Assembly: GCA_021845645.1 (NCBI GenBank)
Contig: JAJZVM010000014.1
Span: forward strand, 21,668-85,667
DNA from: Bacillota bacterium
GTDB taxonomy: Bacteria > Bacillota_E > JAJZYS01 > JAJYTV01
Direction: 5' to 3'
Length of the DNA stretch: 64,000 bases
Part shown: piece after piece, positions 16,564 through 25,104 of the stretch
How positions within the stretch are numbered: the stretch's first letter is position 1
Layout of the letters: every line of letters starts with the position of its first letter
The notes under the pieces: generated by a model
Told to the model about the DNA's origin: nothing
The model's input: the letters and a program-made list of their open reading frames with translations, nothing else
Databases searched by the model: none
Made by a program: the position numbers and the translations under genes

Positions 16564-18129
16564 TTAAAGGTCCTTGGGGATGCCCTGGTGGTAGGGCGGG
16601 AAGATCTCCTGCTCGAGGTTCGAGCCCATCAGGCTGTCGACGGCCATCACGCCGGAGAGGGTGGCGCCGTCGACACCGCCGCCGAGTAGCCGCCTGCCGT
16701 ACTGGTCGCCGACCAGGTACAGGCCGTTGACGTACGGACTCCGGTTGTCGAGGCGCTCCTCCCCGACCGGTCGCCACTGCCCGTAGGCGTCGGGCGCCGG
16801 CGTCCAGATGCAGAACTCGACGTCCCGCTCCCAGACGCCCGGGAAGGTCTCCTTGAACCAGTTCTCACACCAAGCTTTGATCCGCCCGACACGCTCGCGA
16901 CTGTGCATCTCCTGGTCGGTGAGGCCGATCGAGAACTCGAAGCTTCGCTTGCCCGCTGGCGCGCGCGTCGGGGCGCAGGCCCCCATGGCCCAGACGACGA
17001 CGTCGACGTCGCCGATGAAGCCCTCGTTGCGGATCGCCCCTGGCAGGAAGATGAAGCTGCGTTCGTCGATGCCGCGTTCGGCCCAGATGTCTCGGGTGAG
17101 GCCGATAAAGGCGGTGAGGAGGCCCGCGCCCCAGTACCGCTGCTCGATCGTCTCGACGAGGTCGGGCGGGAAAAGCGAGCGGTCGAGGACGTGAAACAGC
17201 TGTTTTGGCATCATGTTGAGGAAGACCGTGGCGGCCCGCGCCGTCTCCGTGCCGCCATCTCCCCGCATGCGCACGCCCTCTACGCGGCCGCCTTCCACCA
17301 GCACCTCCGTGACGGTCGTCGAGCGGCGCACTTCGCCGCCCGCGGCGCGGATGACGCGTTCGAGCGCCTGTGCGATCGCGACGGCACCTGGCCGGTCGAC
17401 CGTGCCGCAGGAGCCGTCGACGAGGTTCATGCGGATGTCCTTCGCCATCGCCATGTAGTAGAGGAAGTCCGCGGCCGGCGTCATCGAGAGATCGGCCTGC
17501 GCTGTTTGCGAGGCGGAGAGCGCCTTGATGTAGTCGTAAGCCTGCGGGTGGAGATCGAACTGCCTCAGCCAATCCTCGAGCGAGACATCCTTGTAGCGCG
17601 CCACCTCGGCGACGCTCATCCTGCCCATCGCGCGCATGGCGTTCATGGCCGAGGCGAAGGCTTCCTCCGACATCCATGGGTACGGCTGACCGCGCCCCAC
17701 CTGATAGGGCACGTTGCCATGCTCGTGGTCGACGAAGCCGAAGCCGACATTGCACGGGATCTCCACGTGCTCGCCGACGTGGCCCAGGAGGTGGGCGATG
17801 CGGCTGCGGTTGCCCCAGAAGAGGCCGTGGCCGCCTGCCTCGTAGGTGTAGCCGTCAAGGAGGCCGCGCTCAAAGACCTCCTCGATCGGCGGCTCGCTGC
17901 TGAAGAGGTGGGTGCTGGCCACGCCAAGCGCCTTCTGCATTCCGGTCGCATCCAGTTCGAGGCCGTCGATCTCAACCTTCTGCCCGACGCCTACGAACGA
18001 GGCGAGCCGCCCCCCGATGAAGGGTGCGCGCTCCAGCACGAGGACCTTCTTGCCGAACTCCTTCGCGAGCAGTGCCGCTGACGTCAGGCCCGCGACGCCG
18101 CTGCCGACCACGATCACGTCGTACTCCAT
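16564..18129 (-). CDS. Phytoene-desaturase-like FAD oxidoreductase
   Basis: A 521-residue flavoprotein with an N-terminal Rossmann FAD motif (YDVIVVGSGVAGLTSAALLA), the GG motif (LERAPFIGGRLAS) and a C-terminal FAD motif (NGLYLVGDQYGRRLLGGGVDGA). It belongs to the phytoene dehydrogenase-related group but no carotenoid genes are nearby. In this operon it probably oxidises or desaturates a ring or alkyl intermediate. ATG start behind AAGGAGG, 12 bases upstream of the HpaB-family gene. Exact reaction not predictable. Confidence 0.85.
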   Translation of the reverse strand: MEYDVIVVGSGVAGLTSAALLAKEFGKKVLVLERAPFIGGRLASFVGVGQKVEIDGLELDATGMQKALGVASTHLFSSEPPIEEVFERGLLDGYTYEAGGHGLFWGNRSRIAHLLGHVGEHVEIPCNVGFGFVDHEHGNVPYQVGRGQPYPWMSEEAFASAMNAMRAMGRMSVAEVARYKDVSLEDWLRQFDLHPQAYDYIKALSASQTAQADLSMTPAADFLYYMAMAKDIRMNLVDGSCGTVDRPGAVAIAQALERVIRAAGGEVRRSTTVTEVLVEGGRVEGVRMRGDGGTETARAATVFLNMMPKQLFHVLDRSLFPPDLVETIEQRYWGAGLLTAFIGLTRDIWAERGIDERSFIFLPGAIRNEGFIGDVDVVVWAMGACAPTRAPAGKRSFEFSIGLTDQEMHSRERVGRIKAWCENWFKETFPGVWERDVEFCIWTPAPDAYGQWRPVGEERLDNRSPYVNGLYLVGDQYGRRLLGGGVDGATLSGVMAVDSLMGSNLEQEIFPPYHQGIPKDL

Positions 18130-18161
18130 CCGCCTTTGCCTCCTTGCCTTTCCTGCGCGAA

Positions 18162-18926
18162 CTAGAGAGAGCCGCCGCCGTCCATCACGACCGCCTGGCC
18201 CGTCACGTACAGGGCCGCGTCCGACACGAGGTAGAGGATGGTGCGCGCCACCTCGTCCGGCTGGGCGATTCGCTTCAGAGGTGTGTGGCTCAGCTCCTCT
18301 GCCATCAGATCCGCGTTGCGCCAGAGCGCTTCGCTGAACCGCGTCTGCACCACACCCGGCGCGACCGCGTTGACCCGGATGCCCTTTGGCCCGAGTTCCT
18401 TGGCCATCGCCTTCGTAAGCATGAGGATCGCGGCCTTGCTGACGCAGTAGATGCCAAGGCCAGGATCGGGGGAGATGCCGCCGATAGAGGCCACGTTGAC
18501 GATGTTGCCGGCGCCCTGCTCGACCATCTTGCGGGCGATGAGCTGGCTGAGGAGGAAATAGCCCTTGACGTTCGTCGTCATGATCTGGTCGTACGTCTTC
18601 TCCTCGACATCGAGCAGGGGGGCCATCACCGGGTTCGTCGCCGCGTTGTTGACGAGGATGTCGACACGACCGAACTCGCCCAAAACCGTAGCCGCAAGTC
18701 GCTCGATGTCCGCCGCCTCGCGGTTGTGCGCCTGTACCGCGAGGGCTCTCCTGCCCAGAGCGCGGATCTCCTCCGCCACCTGTTCCAGGTCCGGAAGCTT
18801 CCTGCCGCTGATGGCGACATCCGCCCCGGCCCCGGCCAGGGCGAGCGCCGTGGCGCGACCGATGCCGCGGCTGCCGCCGGTGACGAGCGCAACCTTGCCT
18901 GCCTGTTCGAGATAACTGAAGTCCAT
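18162..18926 (-). CDS. Short-chain dehydrogenase/reductase (classical SDR)
   Basis: A 254-residue classical SDR: TGGSRGIG cofactor motif (about 16-23), LVNNAAT, catalytic Ser in NVASIGGIS and the YCVSK catalytic Tyr/Lys pair, then PGVVQT. The acidic/basic pattern after the second strand (SGRK) suggests NADP(H) is possible. It oxidises or reduces a hydroxy/keto group, likely on a CoA-linked intermediate. ATG start with GGGAGGGA upstream; second gene of the operon. Confidence 0.9.
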   Translation of the reverse strand: MDFSYLEQAGKVALVTGGSRGIGRATALALAGAGADVAISGRKLPDLEQVAEEIRALGRRALAVQAHNREAADIERLAATVLGEFGRVDILVNNAATNPVMAPLLDVEEKTYDQIMTTNVKGYFLLSQLIARKMVEQGAGNIVNVASIGGISPDPGLGIYCVSKAAILMLTKAMAKELGPKGIRVNAVAPGVVQTRFSEALWRNADLMAEELSHTPLKRIAQPDEVARTILYLVSDAALYVTGQAVVMDGGGSL

Positions 18927-18945
18927 GCTTGGTTCCCTCCCGCTT

Positions 18946-20067
18946 TCAGAGGCCGATCTGTCGCGCGATGATGTTCTTCTGGATCTCCGACGTACCGCCG
19001 CCGATCGTCAGCACGAGCACGTTGCGCAGGTGGCGCTGCATGTCGGCTCCCGATTCCGCCCCCTCGCCGCCGAGGAGGTCCATGCCCTGCACCGCGAGGC
19101 GCTTGCCCGTGTCGGTGGCGAAGTACTTGGCCATCGAGGCCTCGCGGCCGCACGGCAGCCCATCGGCTTCCAGCCGCGCCGCGGCGTAGGCGAGACTCCT
19201 TGCGGCCTCAAGTTCGGTCGCCATCTCGGCCACGCGGTGCTGCACGCCTTGCGGCGCGCCGCCGGGGAATCTGCGCCGCACATGCTCGATGGCATCCTCC
19301 AGCACTGCCCGGCCGATGCCAACGGCACAGGCGGCGAGCGTCAACCGCTCCTGGTTGAGCAGCCTGACCATGTGTTCCCAGCCGTGGCCGATGCCCTCCG
19401 GCCCGCCGAGGATGTGTTCAGGCCCTACCCGGACGCCCTCGTACGAGACGGCGCACGTGTTCGAGCCGCGGTAGCCGAGTTTCTGGAGCTCACGCGCGCT
19501 GTAGCCAACGGCCCGAGTGTCGACGATGAAGGCGGTGATCCCCCTGTAGCGGTCCTCGGAGGTGCGCGCCATTGTCAGCACGTAGTCGCTTACACCGGCG
19601 CCGGTGATGAACATCTTGCGTCCGTATATGCGGTAGCCGTCCCCGTCCCGCTCCGCTCGCGTCTTGAGGCTGGCGGCGTCGGAGCCGGAATCCGGTTCCG
19701 TGAGGGCGAAGCCGAACTTGATCTCGCCCCTTGCCAACCGCGGCAGGTAGGTGCGGCGTTGCGCTTCGCTGCCGCTCTTGCCGATGATCTCGCCACCGTA
19801 GAGGCAGATGTTGCCGACCACCCACGCGAGGACCGGCAGGCGACGCGAGATCTCCTCGTAAAGCGCCATGGCGTCCAGGATGTTGCCACCCCAGCCACCG
19901 TACGCCGGGTCGATGTTGATGCCCATGTACCCCTCCGCCACGAGCGCCGCAAGCGGTTCGGAGGGGTAGCGGTCCTCGGCGTCGATCGCGCGTACCAGTT
20001 CGAGCGGGAGGTGCTCCTCGACGAAGGACGCGGTCGTTTCGCGGATGGCTTTGAGGGCCTCGGGCAT
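18946..20067 (-). CDS. Acyl-CoA dehydrogenase, first gene of the operon
   Basis: A 373-residue acyl-CoA dehydrogenase with FALTEPDSGSDAAS (FAD/substrate loop), FITGAGVSDYVLTMAR, VRLLNQERLTLAACAVG and the C-terminal IGGGTSEIQKNIIARQIG. The ATG at 20067 was chosen for its AGGAGG site about ten bases upstream; the longer frame to 20322 crosses the promoter. It is more canonical than the second dehydrogenase at 6617. It catalyses alpha,beta-dehydrogenation and feeds electrons to ETF. As first gene behind the promoter at 20123-20150 it marks the 5' end of the operon. Confidence 0.92.
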   Translation of the reverse strand: MPEALKAIRETTASFVEEHLPLELVRAIDAEDRYPSEPLAALVAEGYMGINIDPAYGGWGGNILDAMALYEEISRRLPVLAWVVGNICLYGGEIIGKSGSEAQRRTYLPRLARGEIKFGFALTEPDSGSDAASLKTRAERDGDGYRIYGRKMFITGAGVSDYVLTMARTSEDRYRGITAFIVDTRAVGYSARELQKLGYRGSNTCAVSYEGVRVGPEHILGGPEGIGHGWEHMVRLLNQERLTLAACAVGIGRAVLEDAIEHVRRRFPGGAPQGVQHRVAEMATELEAARSLAYAAARLEADGLPCGREASMAKYFATDTGKRLAVQGMDLLGGEGAESGADMQRHLRNVLVLTIGGGTSEIQKNIIARQIGL

Positions 20068-20098
20068 CAGAGCGACGCCTCCTTCCTGCGGTACCATC

Positions 20099-20121
20099 AA
20101 ACTGGATTGGTTTTTTAGTTT
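20099..20121. promoter_or_regulatory. Inverted repeat over the transcription start (candidate TetR operator)
   Basis: The repeat arms AAACT and AGTTT (20099-20103 and 20117-20121) flank an AT-rich 13-base centre, just downstream of the -10 box of the minus-strand promoter. The position, covering the likely start point, suits a repressor site. The arms are short, so chance is possible. Confidence 0.35.
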
Positions 20122-20122
20122 C

Positions 20123-20150
20123 ACTATAGCGCGGCCCTGCACTCTGTCAA
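20123..20150 (-). promoter_or_regulatory. Sigma-A-type promoter for the CoA-catabolism operon
   Basis: On the minus strand a perfect -35 TTGACA (20150-20145) is followed after 16 bases by TATAGT (20128-20123). Transcription would start near 20116 and the first gene starts at 20067. This is the best promoter match seen in the window and is placed exactly ahead of the operon. Confidence 0.75.
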
Positions 20151-20868
20151 TAGCTTGGGCGTGTCCCGTGCAGGAGCGCATCGTTGGTCCCTTATAGCGC
20201 AACGGTGGCGACGCAGACGGCTCGCCGCTGGCGGGTATCAGCCGTGGAAGAGCCAACCGCAGATGGCCTTTGGCAACTGCGAACCACGCGAGATCGGGTG
20301 GGCACCATCGCAAACGGGACACCTGTCCACCCCCGGCTCCGCCCGGAGGAACGCGTCGCCACGCAGCGGGTTTGCCGCGGGTGGGTCAGTTCCCAAACGA
20401 CGCCAATGGGACGGCTGCAGCCCGCTGTTGACAATCAAGCCCTTCCTGCGCGCTGGGCGAACGCGCCGACGTGCGTAAAGACGGCCTGTGCCGACCCCGC
20501 GTCTTTTTGTCCTGCTTTTCGCCGGATGTAGATTTCGGCGCAAAACGGCACCCCAGGGTCAAGACGAGAGGGACCCCATCTATCCGACCGGCTTGTGCGG
20601 CGATCCCCCTTCAGTCGACGTCCAAGTCGACCAGGGACGAAAGCCAGAGCCGTGTCCAACAGGAGGGTCCCTATGCGTACTATCCGGAAGGCAACGAAGG
20701 GCCCATGCTGCACAGCATGGGCATATCTGCCGTTCCCGGGCGACTCGGGATGGGAGATGCGAAACTCCGGCACGGTCGCCGCCGGGCCGATCACCGTTCT
20801 ACAGTTTCTGCTGGGCGGACGCACGCGCGGCTATGGCAGCCCTCGTTACCCAGGTAGCCGATCTGGCC
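20151..20868. other. Gene-poor stretch between the operon promoter and a small membrane gene
   Basis: No reading frame here shows a recognisable protein or a good ribosome binding site. The only structured element is the palindrome at 20701-20722. It could be decayed coding sequence, but no family could be recognised. Confidence 0.5.
20701..20722. repeat. Perfect 10-bp-arm palindrome
   Basis: GCCCATGCTG and its exact reverse complement CAGCATGGGC are separated by only two bases. No T-run follows, so a terminator is unlikely. The tight spacing resembles a protein-binding operator, but no flanking gene in either direction is close enough to assign a target. Confidence 0.5.
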
Positions 20869-21171
20869 CTATTCGCGCCGCCGACCCCGTAAATTGGTGA
20901 GATACAAATACAGCATCGCCAAATATGCTACAGCTTGCACCAAAATCAATGTCGACACCGGAATGGATCGCATTGAATTGCTGATTACGCCGAGAATCAG
21001 GGCGATGATTGGTCCAATCCAGATGGCCACTCGTCTGCTCACGTAACTTGTCTGTGCGGGAGTCGCATTACGGCGGATCACCAACTGGTCCGGCATAAAG
21101 AACGCAAAAACTTGTGCAGTGACAAATTGCAGCAGAAAGAAAAGCGGCATGGCCAGCCTTGTGAACTCCAA
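20869..21171 (-). CDS. Small membrane protein of unknown function
   Basis: About 100 residues with three hydrophobic segments (PLFFLLQFVTAQVFAFFM, AIWIGPIIALILGVIS, TLILVQAVAYLAMLYLYL) and a basic C-terminal tail (RGRRRE). The TTG at 21171 was preferred because GGAGGG sits nine bases upstream; a longer version starting at 21225 has no such site. The coding sequence is clearly richer in A and T than its surroundings, hinting at recent acquisition. No family recognised and no close partner gene. Confidence 0.6.
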   Translation of the reverse strand: MEFTRLAMPLFFLLQFVTAQVFAFFMPDQLVIRRNATPAQTSYVSRRVAIWIGPIIALILGVISNSMRSIPVSTLILVQAVAYLAMLYLYLTNLRGRRRE

Positions 21172-21747
21172 GATGTGGCTCCCTCCATCCACCTGCACAT
21201 GTTTAGCATGCACTGATCTATCCAAGGTCGCAACTGCTCAGATGCGCCAGCCCCCAAAGAGGCAGCGCAACGGTATCGATTCTGTTGCCTGACGGCATTT
21301 GCCGATCGGCCGGTGCCACGAACCTATCCTTTTATCTCGGCGGCGGTGCTTGCGAACGTGGGCTCCCGCTACTGGCCGAAGTCGCCCTGCGCGTCACCGC
21401 GTGCAGCTCCTCGGGGTGCAACGAGTCCAATATGCCCTTGGGGCGGAAGCCTTGTCCAGGCGGCTTGGAAACGGTGGCAAACACAGCTGCTCGCAGGTCT
21501 GCGCGCCGTCCGACGGGGCACCTTGCAATCTCGACGAGGTCGAAGCGATCCGGGCACAGAGGCGATGGGGGCTATTGGATGTCGGGGCTTTTGCGGTAGC
21601 TGGTTCAAGTCTGGAACTTGGCGTGCTGAGTCCAGACCGCCCTCCCGTTCCCCGGCACCCAGCAGCGCCATACCAGGCCTGAGGCAGGTCCAGGCACGGC
21701 ATGAAGTCGAACCTGCAGAGCATCCAACCTGACAGGGGGCCGGAAAG
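21172..21747. other. Gene-poor stretch upstream of the deacylase
   Basis: Frames on both strands are short, overlapping and without family features. It should contain the promoter of the deacylase gene, but no clear -35/-10 pair was found. Nothing else seen. Confidence 0.45.
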
Positions 21748-23340
21748 ATGAGCAGGATCACAGTCCTCGCGGGCGGCACCCTGGTCGACGGAACAGGAAG
21801 CGCGGCCCGTCACGCGGACGTCTGGCTGCAAGGCGGAGAGATCGTCCGGATTGTCGAGGGCGGCGGGGGGCACCCAGAAGGCCTGGACATCGTGGACTGC
21901 ACGGACCTTGCCATCGCGCCCGGCTTTATCGACGTGCATTCGCACGCGGACAACGCCGGTTATCTAGCGACGGCGGACACGAGCAAGATCCTGCAGGGCG
22001 TGACGACCGAGGTCGTGGGCAACTGTGGCATCTCGCTTGCTCCGCGGACCTTGCCCCATCGCGTAGACCTGGACAATTACGCACAGCGCCTGTTCCCCGT
22101 GGTGGACTGGCAGGGCGAAAGCTTCACAGAGTACTGGGCGGGCGCCGAGCGCGGCCTTGTGACCAATGCCGCTCCCCTCGTCGGGCAGGGCACGCTGCGG
22201 ATCGCGGCGATGGGCATGGAGAACCGGCCCCCGTCCGCGGCGGAGAAAGCCAAGATGCGCGACCTGCTGCTTGCGGCCATGGAGGCGGGGGCGTTCGGCC
22301 TCTCCACGGGGCTCATCTATCCCCCGGGCAGCTTCTCAGAAACCGAGGAGATCGCAGAACTGGCGGGCCACATGCCGGACGGGATCTACGCTTCGCACCT
22401 GCGGGACGAGGGTGAGAACGTCGAACGGAGCGTCGCAGAGGCGATCGCGATCGGCGAGGCGGCAGGCTGCCAGGTGCAGCTGTCGCACCACAAGGCGGCA
22501 GGCAAGGCGAACTGGGGCCGCACTGAGGCCACGCTGGCCATGGTCGACGCGGCTCGCGAGAGGGGTGTGCGGATCCACCTCGACGTGTATCCCTACACGG
22601 TAGCCTCGACGGTTCTGACGTCGTGTGTGCCGCCGTGGGCCGAGGCGGGCGGTGAAGCGGCCCTGCTCCAGAGGCTCGAAGATTCCGGAGCGCTCGGGCG
22701 GCTGCGCCGGGATATCGAACAGGGCCTGCCCGGTTGGGAGAATGAGATCGCCGCAACGGGCGCGGACGGCATCCGGATCGCCTCGACGCAGGACCACCGG
22801 TTCGAGGGGTCGACGCTTGCGGAGATCGCGGCCACCATCGGCGGCGACGGCATAGACGCACTGTTCCACGTCCTGCGGGAGGAGCGGCTGCGGGCCAGCA
22901 TCCTGCTCTTCTCGATGACCGAGGGCGACGTGCAGCGCGTCCTGCGCCACCCGCTGGCCATGATCGGTTCGGACGGCCTGCCGCCCGGTCTGGGCGGCAG
23001 GCCGCACCCGAGGCTCTACGGGACGTTCCCGAGGGTCTTGAGCCGCTATGTGCGCGAGATTCCCGTGCTCACGCTGGAGGCGGCGGTGCACAAGATGACG
23101 GGCCTGCCGGCCGCGGCGTTCCGACTCGCCCGGCGCGGGGTGGTGGCCGAGGGCAACATGGCGGATCTTGTGGTCTTCCGGCCCGGGAGCGTCAGGGATG
23201 GGGCGACGTTCGAGGACCCGGTGCAGGCCCCGCTTGGGATTGAGCGCGTTTATCTTGGCGGCAGGGCTGTCGTGGTGGAGGGTCGGTATGTGGGCAATCG
23301 CCAAGGCGAGCGCCTGCGGCCGACAGGCGGCCTACGCTGA
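21748..23340 (+). CDS. N-acyl-D-amino-acid deacylase (D-aminoacylase), amidohydrolase family
   Basis: A 530-residue amidohydrolase. Zinc-site motifs are FIDVHSHAD (about 61-69), GNCGIS, YASHLRDEG, QLSHHKAAGK and IGSDGLPPG; the C-terminal LGIERVYLGGRAVVVEG completes the small beta-sandwich domain. The family hydrolyses N-acyl-D-amino acids to D-amino acid and carboxylate. It lies directly upstream of the TetR-kdd-permease-kal-kce genes in the same direction (90-base gap to tetR), so it may release an amino acid for that pathway. ATG start with AGGGGGCCGG upstream. Confidence 0.88.
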   Translation: MSRITVLAGGTLVDGTGSAARHADVWLQGGEIVRIVEGGGGHPEGLDIVDCTDLAIAPGFIDVHSHADNAGYLATADTSKILQGVTTEVVGNCGISLAPRTLPHRVDLDNYAQRLFPVVDWQGESFTEYWAGAERGLVTNAAPLVGQGTLRIAAMGMENRPPSAAEKAKMRDLLLAAMEAGAFGLSTGLIYPPGSFSETEEIAELAGHMPDGIYASHLRDEGENVERSVAEAIAIGEAAGCQVQLSHHKAAGKANWGRTEATLAMVDAARERGVRIHLDVYPYTVASTVLTSCVPPWAEAGGEAALLQRLEDSGALGRLRRDIEQGLPGWENEIAATGADGIRIASTQDHRFEGSTLAEIAATIGGDGIDALFHVLREERLRASILLFSMTEGDVQRVLRHPLAMIGSDGLPPGLGGRPHPRLYGTFPRVLSRYVREIPVLTLEAAVHKMTGLPAAAFRLARRGVVAEGNMADLVVFRPGSVRDGATFEDPVQAPLGIERVYLGGRAVVVEGRYVGNRQGERLRPTGGLR

Positions 23341-23402
23341 GAGGGGCCGGGGCAGGGTGTTCCAGATGAATGGCAGGAAGGGCGAAGCGTCTGTCCAATT
23401 AA

Positions 23403-23418
23403 CCTAACGAGCGTTCGG
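23403..23418. promoter_or_regulatory. Palindromic site upstream of tetR (candidate operator)
   Basis: CCTAACGAGCGTTCGG is a 16-base near-palindrome (CC-AACG-AG-CGTT-GG, one mismatched pair) ending 12 bases before the tetR start. Size and position are typical for an autoregulatory TetR operator. Confidence 0.5.
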
Positions 23419-23430
23419 CAGGGGGGCGGA

Positions 23431-24033
23431 ATGCTGATGGAGGAGCCGCAGGTTGGCACCCGCGAGCGACTCCTGGAGCTGTCGGCGCAGCTGTTTCGAG
23501 AGCGGGGCTTCCACGCCACCTCGATGCGCGACATCGCTCGAGCGGCACACATGCAGCCGGCCTCGATCTACCACCACTTCCCTGGCAAGGAAAGCATCCT
23601 GCACGAGCTGATGCGCGGGTTTCTCATGGAACTGCTGCACAGCGCCGCAAACGCGTCCGACCAGGCCGCGGACGCCACCGGGCGGCTTGCGGCCTTCATG
23701 CGAACCCACATCCGCCTGCACGCCACGCGGGCCATGGTCGCACTTGTCACCGATTCGGAGCTGAGGGCACTCAAGGACCCAGCGCGGCGGGAGGTCGTCA
23801 TGCTGCGGGACCGCTATGAGCAGCTCCTGCAGGACATCCTGCGCCAGGGCGTCCAGGAGGGCCTGATGCACGTACCCGACGTCAAGATTGCGAGCTACCA
23901 GCTTCTGGCCCTGGGTACAGGCGTCGTGTTCTGGTGGCGACCGGATGGTCGCCTCAGTCTTGAGGAGATCGTCGAGCAGCATGTCGGGGCCGCTTTTGGC
24001 ATCTGCGGCGTGGGTCGGGGCAAACGTGGATAA
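23431..24033 (+). CDS. TetR-family transcriptional regulator of the kdd-kce region
   Basis: A 200-residue regulator with the TetR helix-turn-helix at about residues 10-58 (RERLLELSAQLFRERGFHATSMRDI...HMQPASIYHHFPGKE) and a KstR2/FadR-like all-helical ligand domain. ATG start behind AGGGGGGCGG. It is followed after only 13 bases by kdd, so it is probably co-transcribed with the lysine-pathway genes and may respond to a CoA ester such as 3-aminobutyryl- or acetoacetyl-CoA. The palindrome at 23403-23418 is its most likely own operator. Confidence 0.88.
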   Translation: MLMEEPQVGTRERLLELSAQLFRERGFHATSMRDIARAAHMQPASIYHHFPGKESILHELMRGFLMELLHSAANASDQAADATGRLAAFMRTHIRLHATRAMVALVTDSELRALKDPARREVVMLRDRYEQLLQDILRQGVQEGLMHVPDVKIASYQLLALGTGVVFWWRPDGRLSLEEIVEQHVGAAFGICGVGRGKRG

Positions 24034-24046
24034 GGGGAGATGCCCG

Positions 24047-25066
24047 GTGGGGTTGCCGTTCGGGATAGCCAGGTCGCTCAGTCCGAGAGGAGCTCTGCCG
24101 ATCGATGCGGAGCGGCTCGACAGTAGTGGAGATGCCCGCGCGGACGAACTCGAGATCGCCGTCGCGGAGCTCCTGATCAGCTCGACCGCGTTTCGCCAGC
24201 TCATGGGCGCCAGCGATCCGGCGCAGCGCATTCGCGACATCGTGGCTGGCGAAGGCCGCTTTCGCGATCCCGTGACTGGGGCGGGCGGCGTCCTGCTGGG
24301 ACGCATCGCGACCGTGGGAGAGAGCTTCCGCTCGGATCCCCAACCGCGCGGCGGGGAGCGGATTGTGACGCTGCTTTCCCTGGCGTGCACACCGTTGCGC
24401 CTCGATGCGGTGCTTGGCATCGACAACCTGCGCATGGCCGTGCAGGTTCGGGGGACCGCATTCCTGCCGCAGGGCGCGCCCTGGATCGAGCCGCCCGCCG
24501 CCCTGGCGGACAACGTTGCCCTCGCCACCCTCGACGTCTGCGGTGCCCCCGCGCACGCCCATCGCCTGGCGCGCCCGGGCGAAGACATCCTTGTGCTCGG
24601 GGCGGGCAAGGCTGGGGTGCTCACGGCACTGGCCGCTATCGAGAGCGGGGCCAACGTGATGCTCCTTGAAGGTCGCGCCGCGCGGCTCGAGGCGGTGCAG
24701 GCCGTGTTGCCGCTTGCGGGGGCCGCCGTCGTTGACGCGACAGAGCCTTTGGCGGTGCATGAAGTGGTGGGTCGCTTGACTGGCGGCCGTGGCGCCGCGC
24801 TCACCTTCTCCTGCGTCAACGTCGCGCGCGCGGAGGCCTCGGCCTTCCTTGCGACGCGTGACGGGGGCACCGTCGTCTACTTCTCGATGTCGACCGACTT
24901 CGCGCGCGCCGCCTTGGGGGCCGAGAGCGCGCAACGCGACGTCACCATGGTGATCGGCAACGGGTTCGTGCCTGGCCACGCCGCCTACGCGCTCGATCTC
25001 GTGCGCCGTCATCCCGAAGTCCACCAACTGCTCGGTAACAGTGGGAAGGGAGGCGATGCGAACTAG
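24047..25066 (+). CDS. kdd: L-erythro-3,5-diaminohexanoate dehydrogenase
   Basis: A 339-residue NAD(P)-binding protein. The start VGLPFGIARSLSPRGALP matches the Kdd hallmark (PFG.HR...P.G.LP), and a Rossmann motif follows (ILVLGAGKAGVLTALAA, about residues 185-200). Kdd oxidatively deaminates L-erythro-3,5-diaminohexanoate to 5-amino-3-oxohexanoate in lysine fermentation. The GTG at 24047 was chosen because AGGGGAG is seven bases upstream. The identification is strengthened by kal and kce downstream. The lysine aminomutases that would make its substrate are not in the window. Confidence 0.82.
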   Translation: MGLPFGIARSLSPRGALPIDAERLDSSGDARADELEIAVAELLISSTAFRQLMGASDPAQRIRDIVAGEGRFRDPVTGAGGVLLGRIATVGESFRSDPQPRGGERIVTLLSLACTPLRLDAVLGIDNLRMAVQVRGTAFLPQGAPWIEPPAALADNVALATLDVCGAPAHAHRLARPGEDILVLGAGKAGVLTALAAIESGANVMLLEGRAARLEAVQAVLPLAGAAVVDATEPLAVHEVVGRLTGGRGAALTFSCVNVARAEASAFLATRDGGTVVYFSMSTDFARAALGAESAQRDVTMVIGNGFVPGHAAYALDLVRRHPEVHQLLGNSGKGGDAN

Positions 25067-25104
25067 GCGGTGCGAACCGGCTCAAGGATTAGGGGAGGTG
25101 TTCT

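Noticed and set aside
21727..21734. A third ACCTGACA copy just before the deacylase start
   Set aside because: A single eight-base match is expected by chance in a window of this size; no second repeat is beside it.
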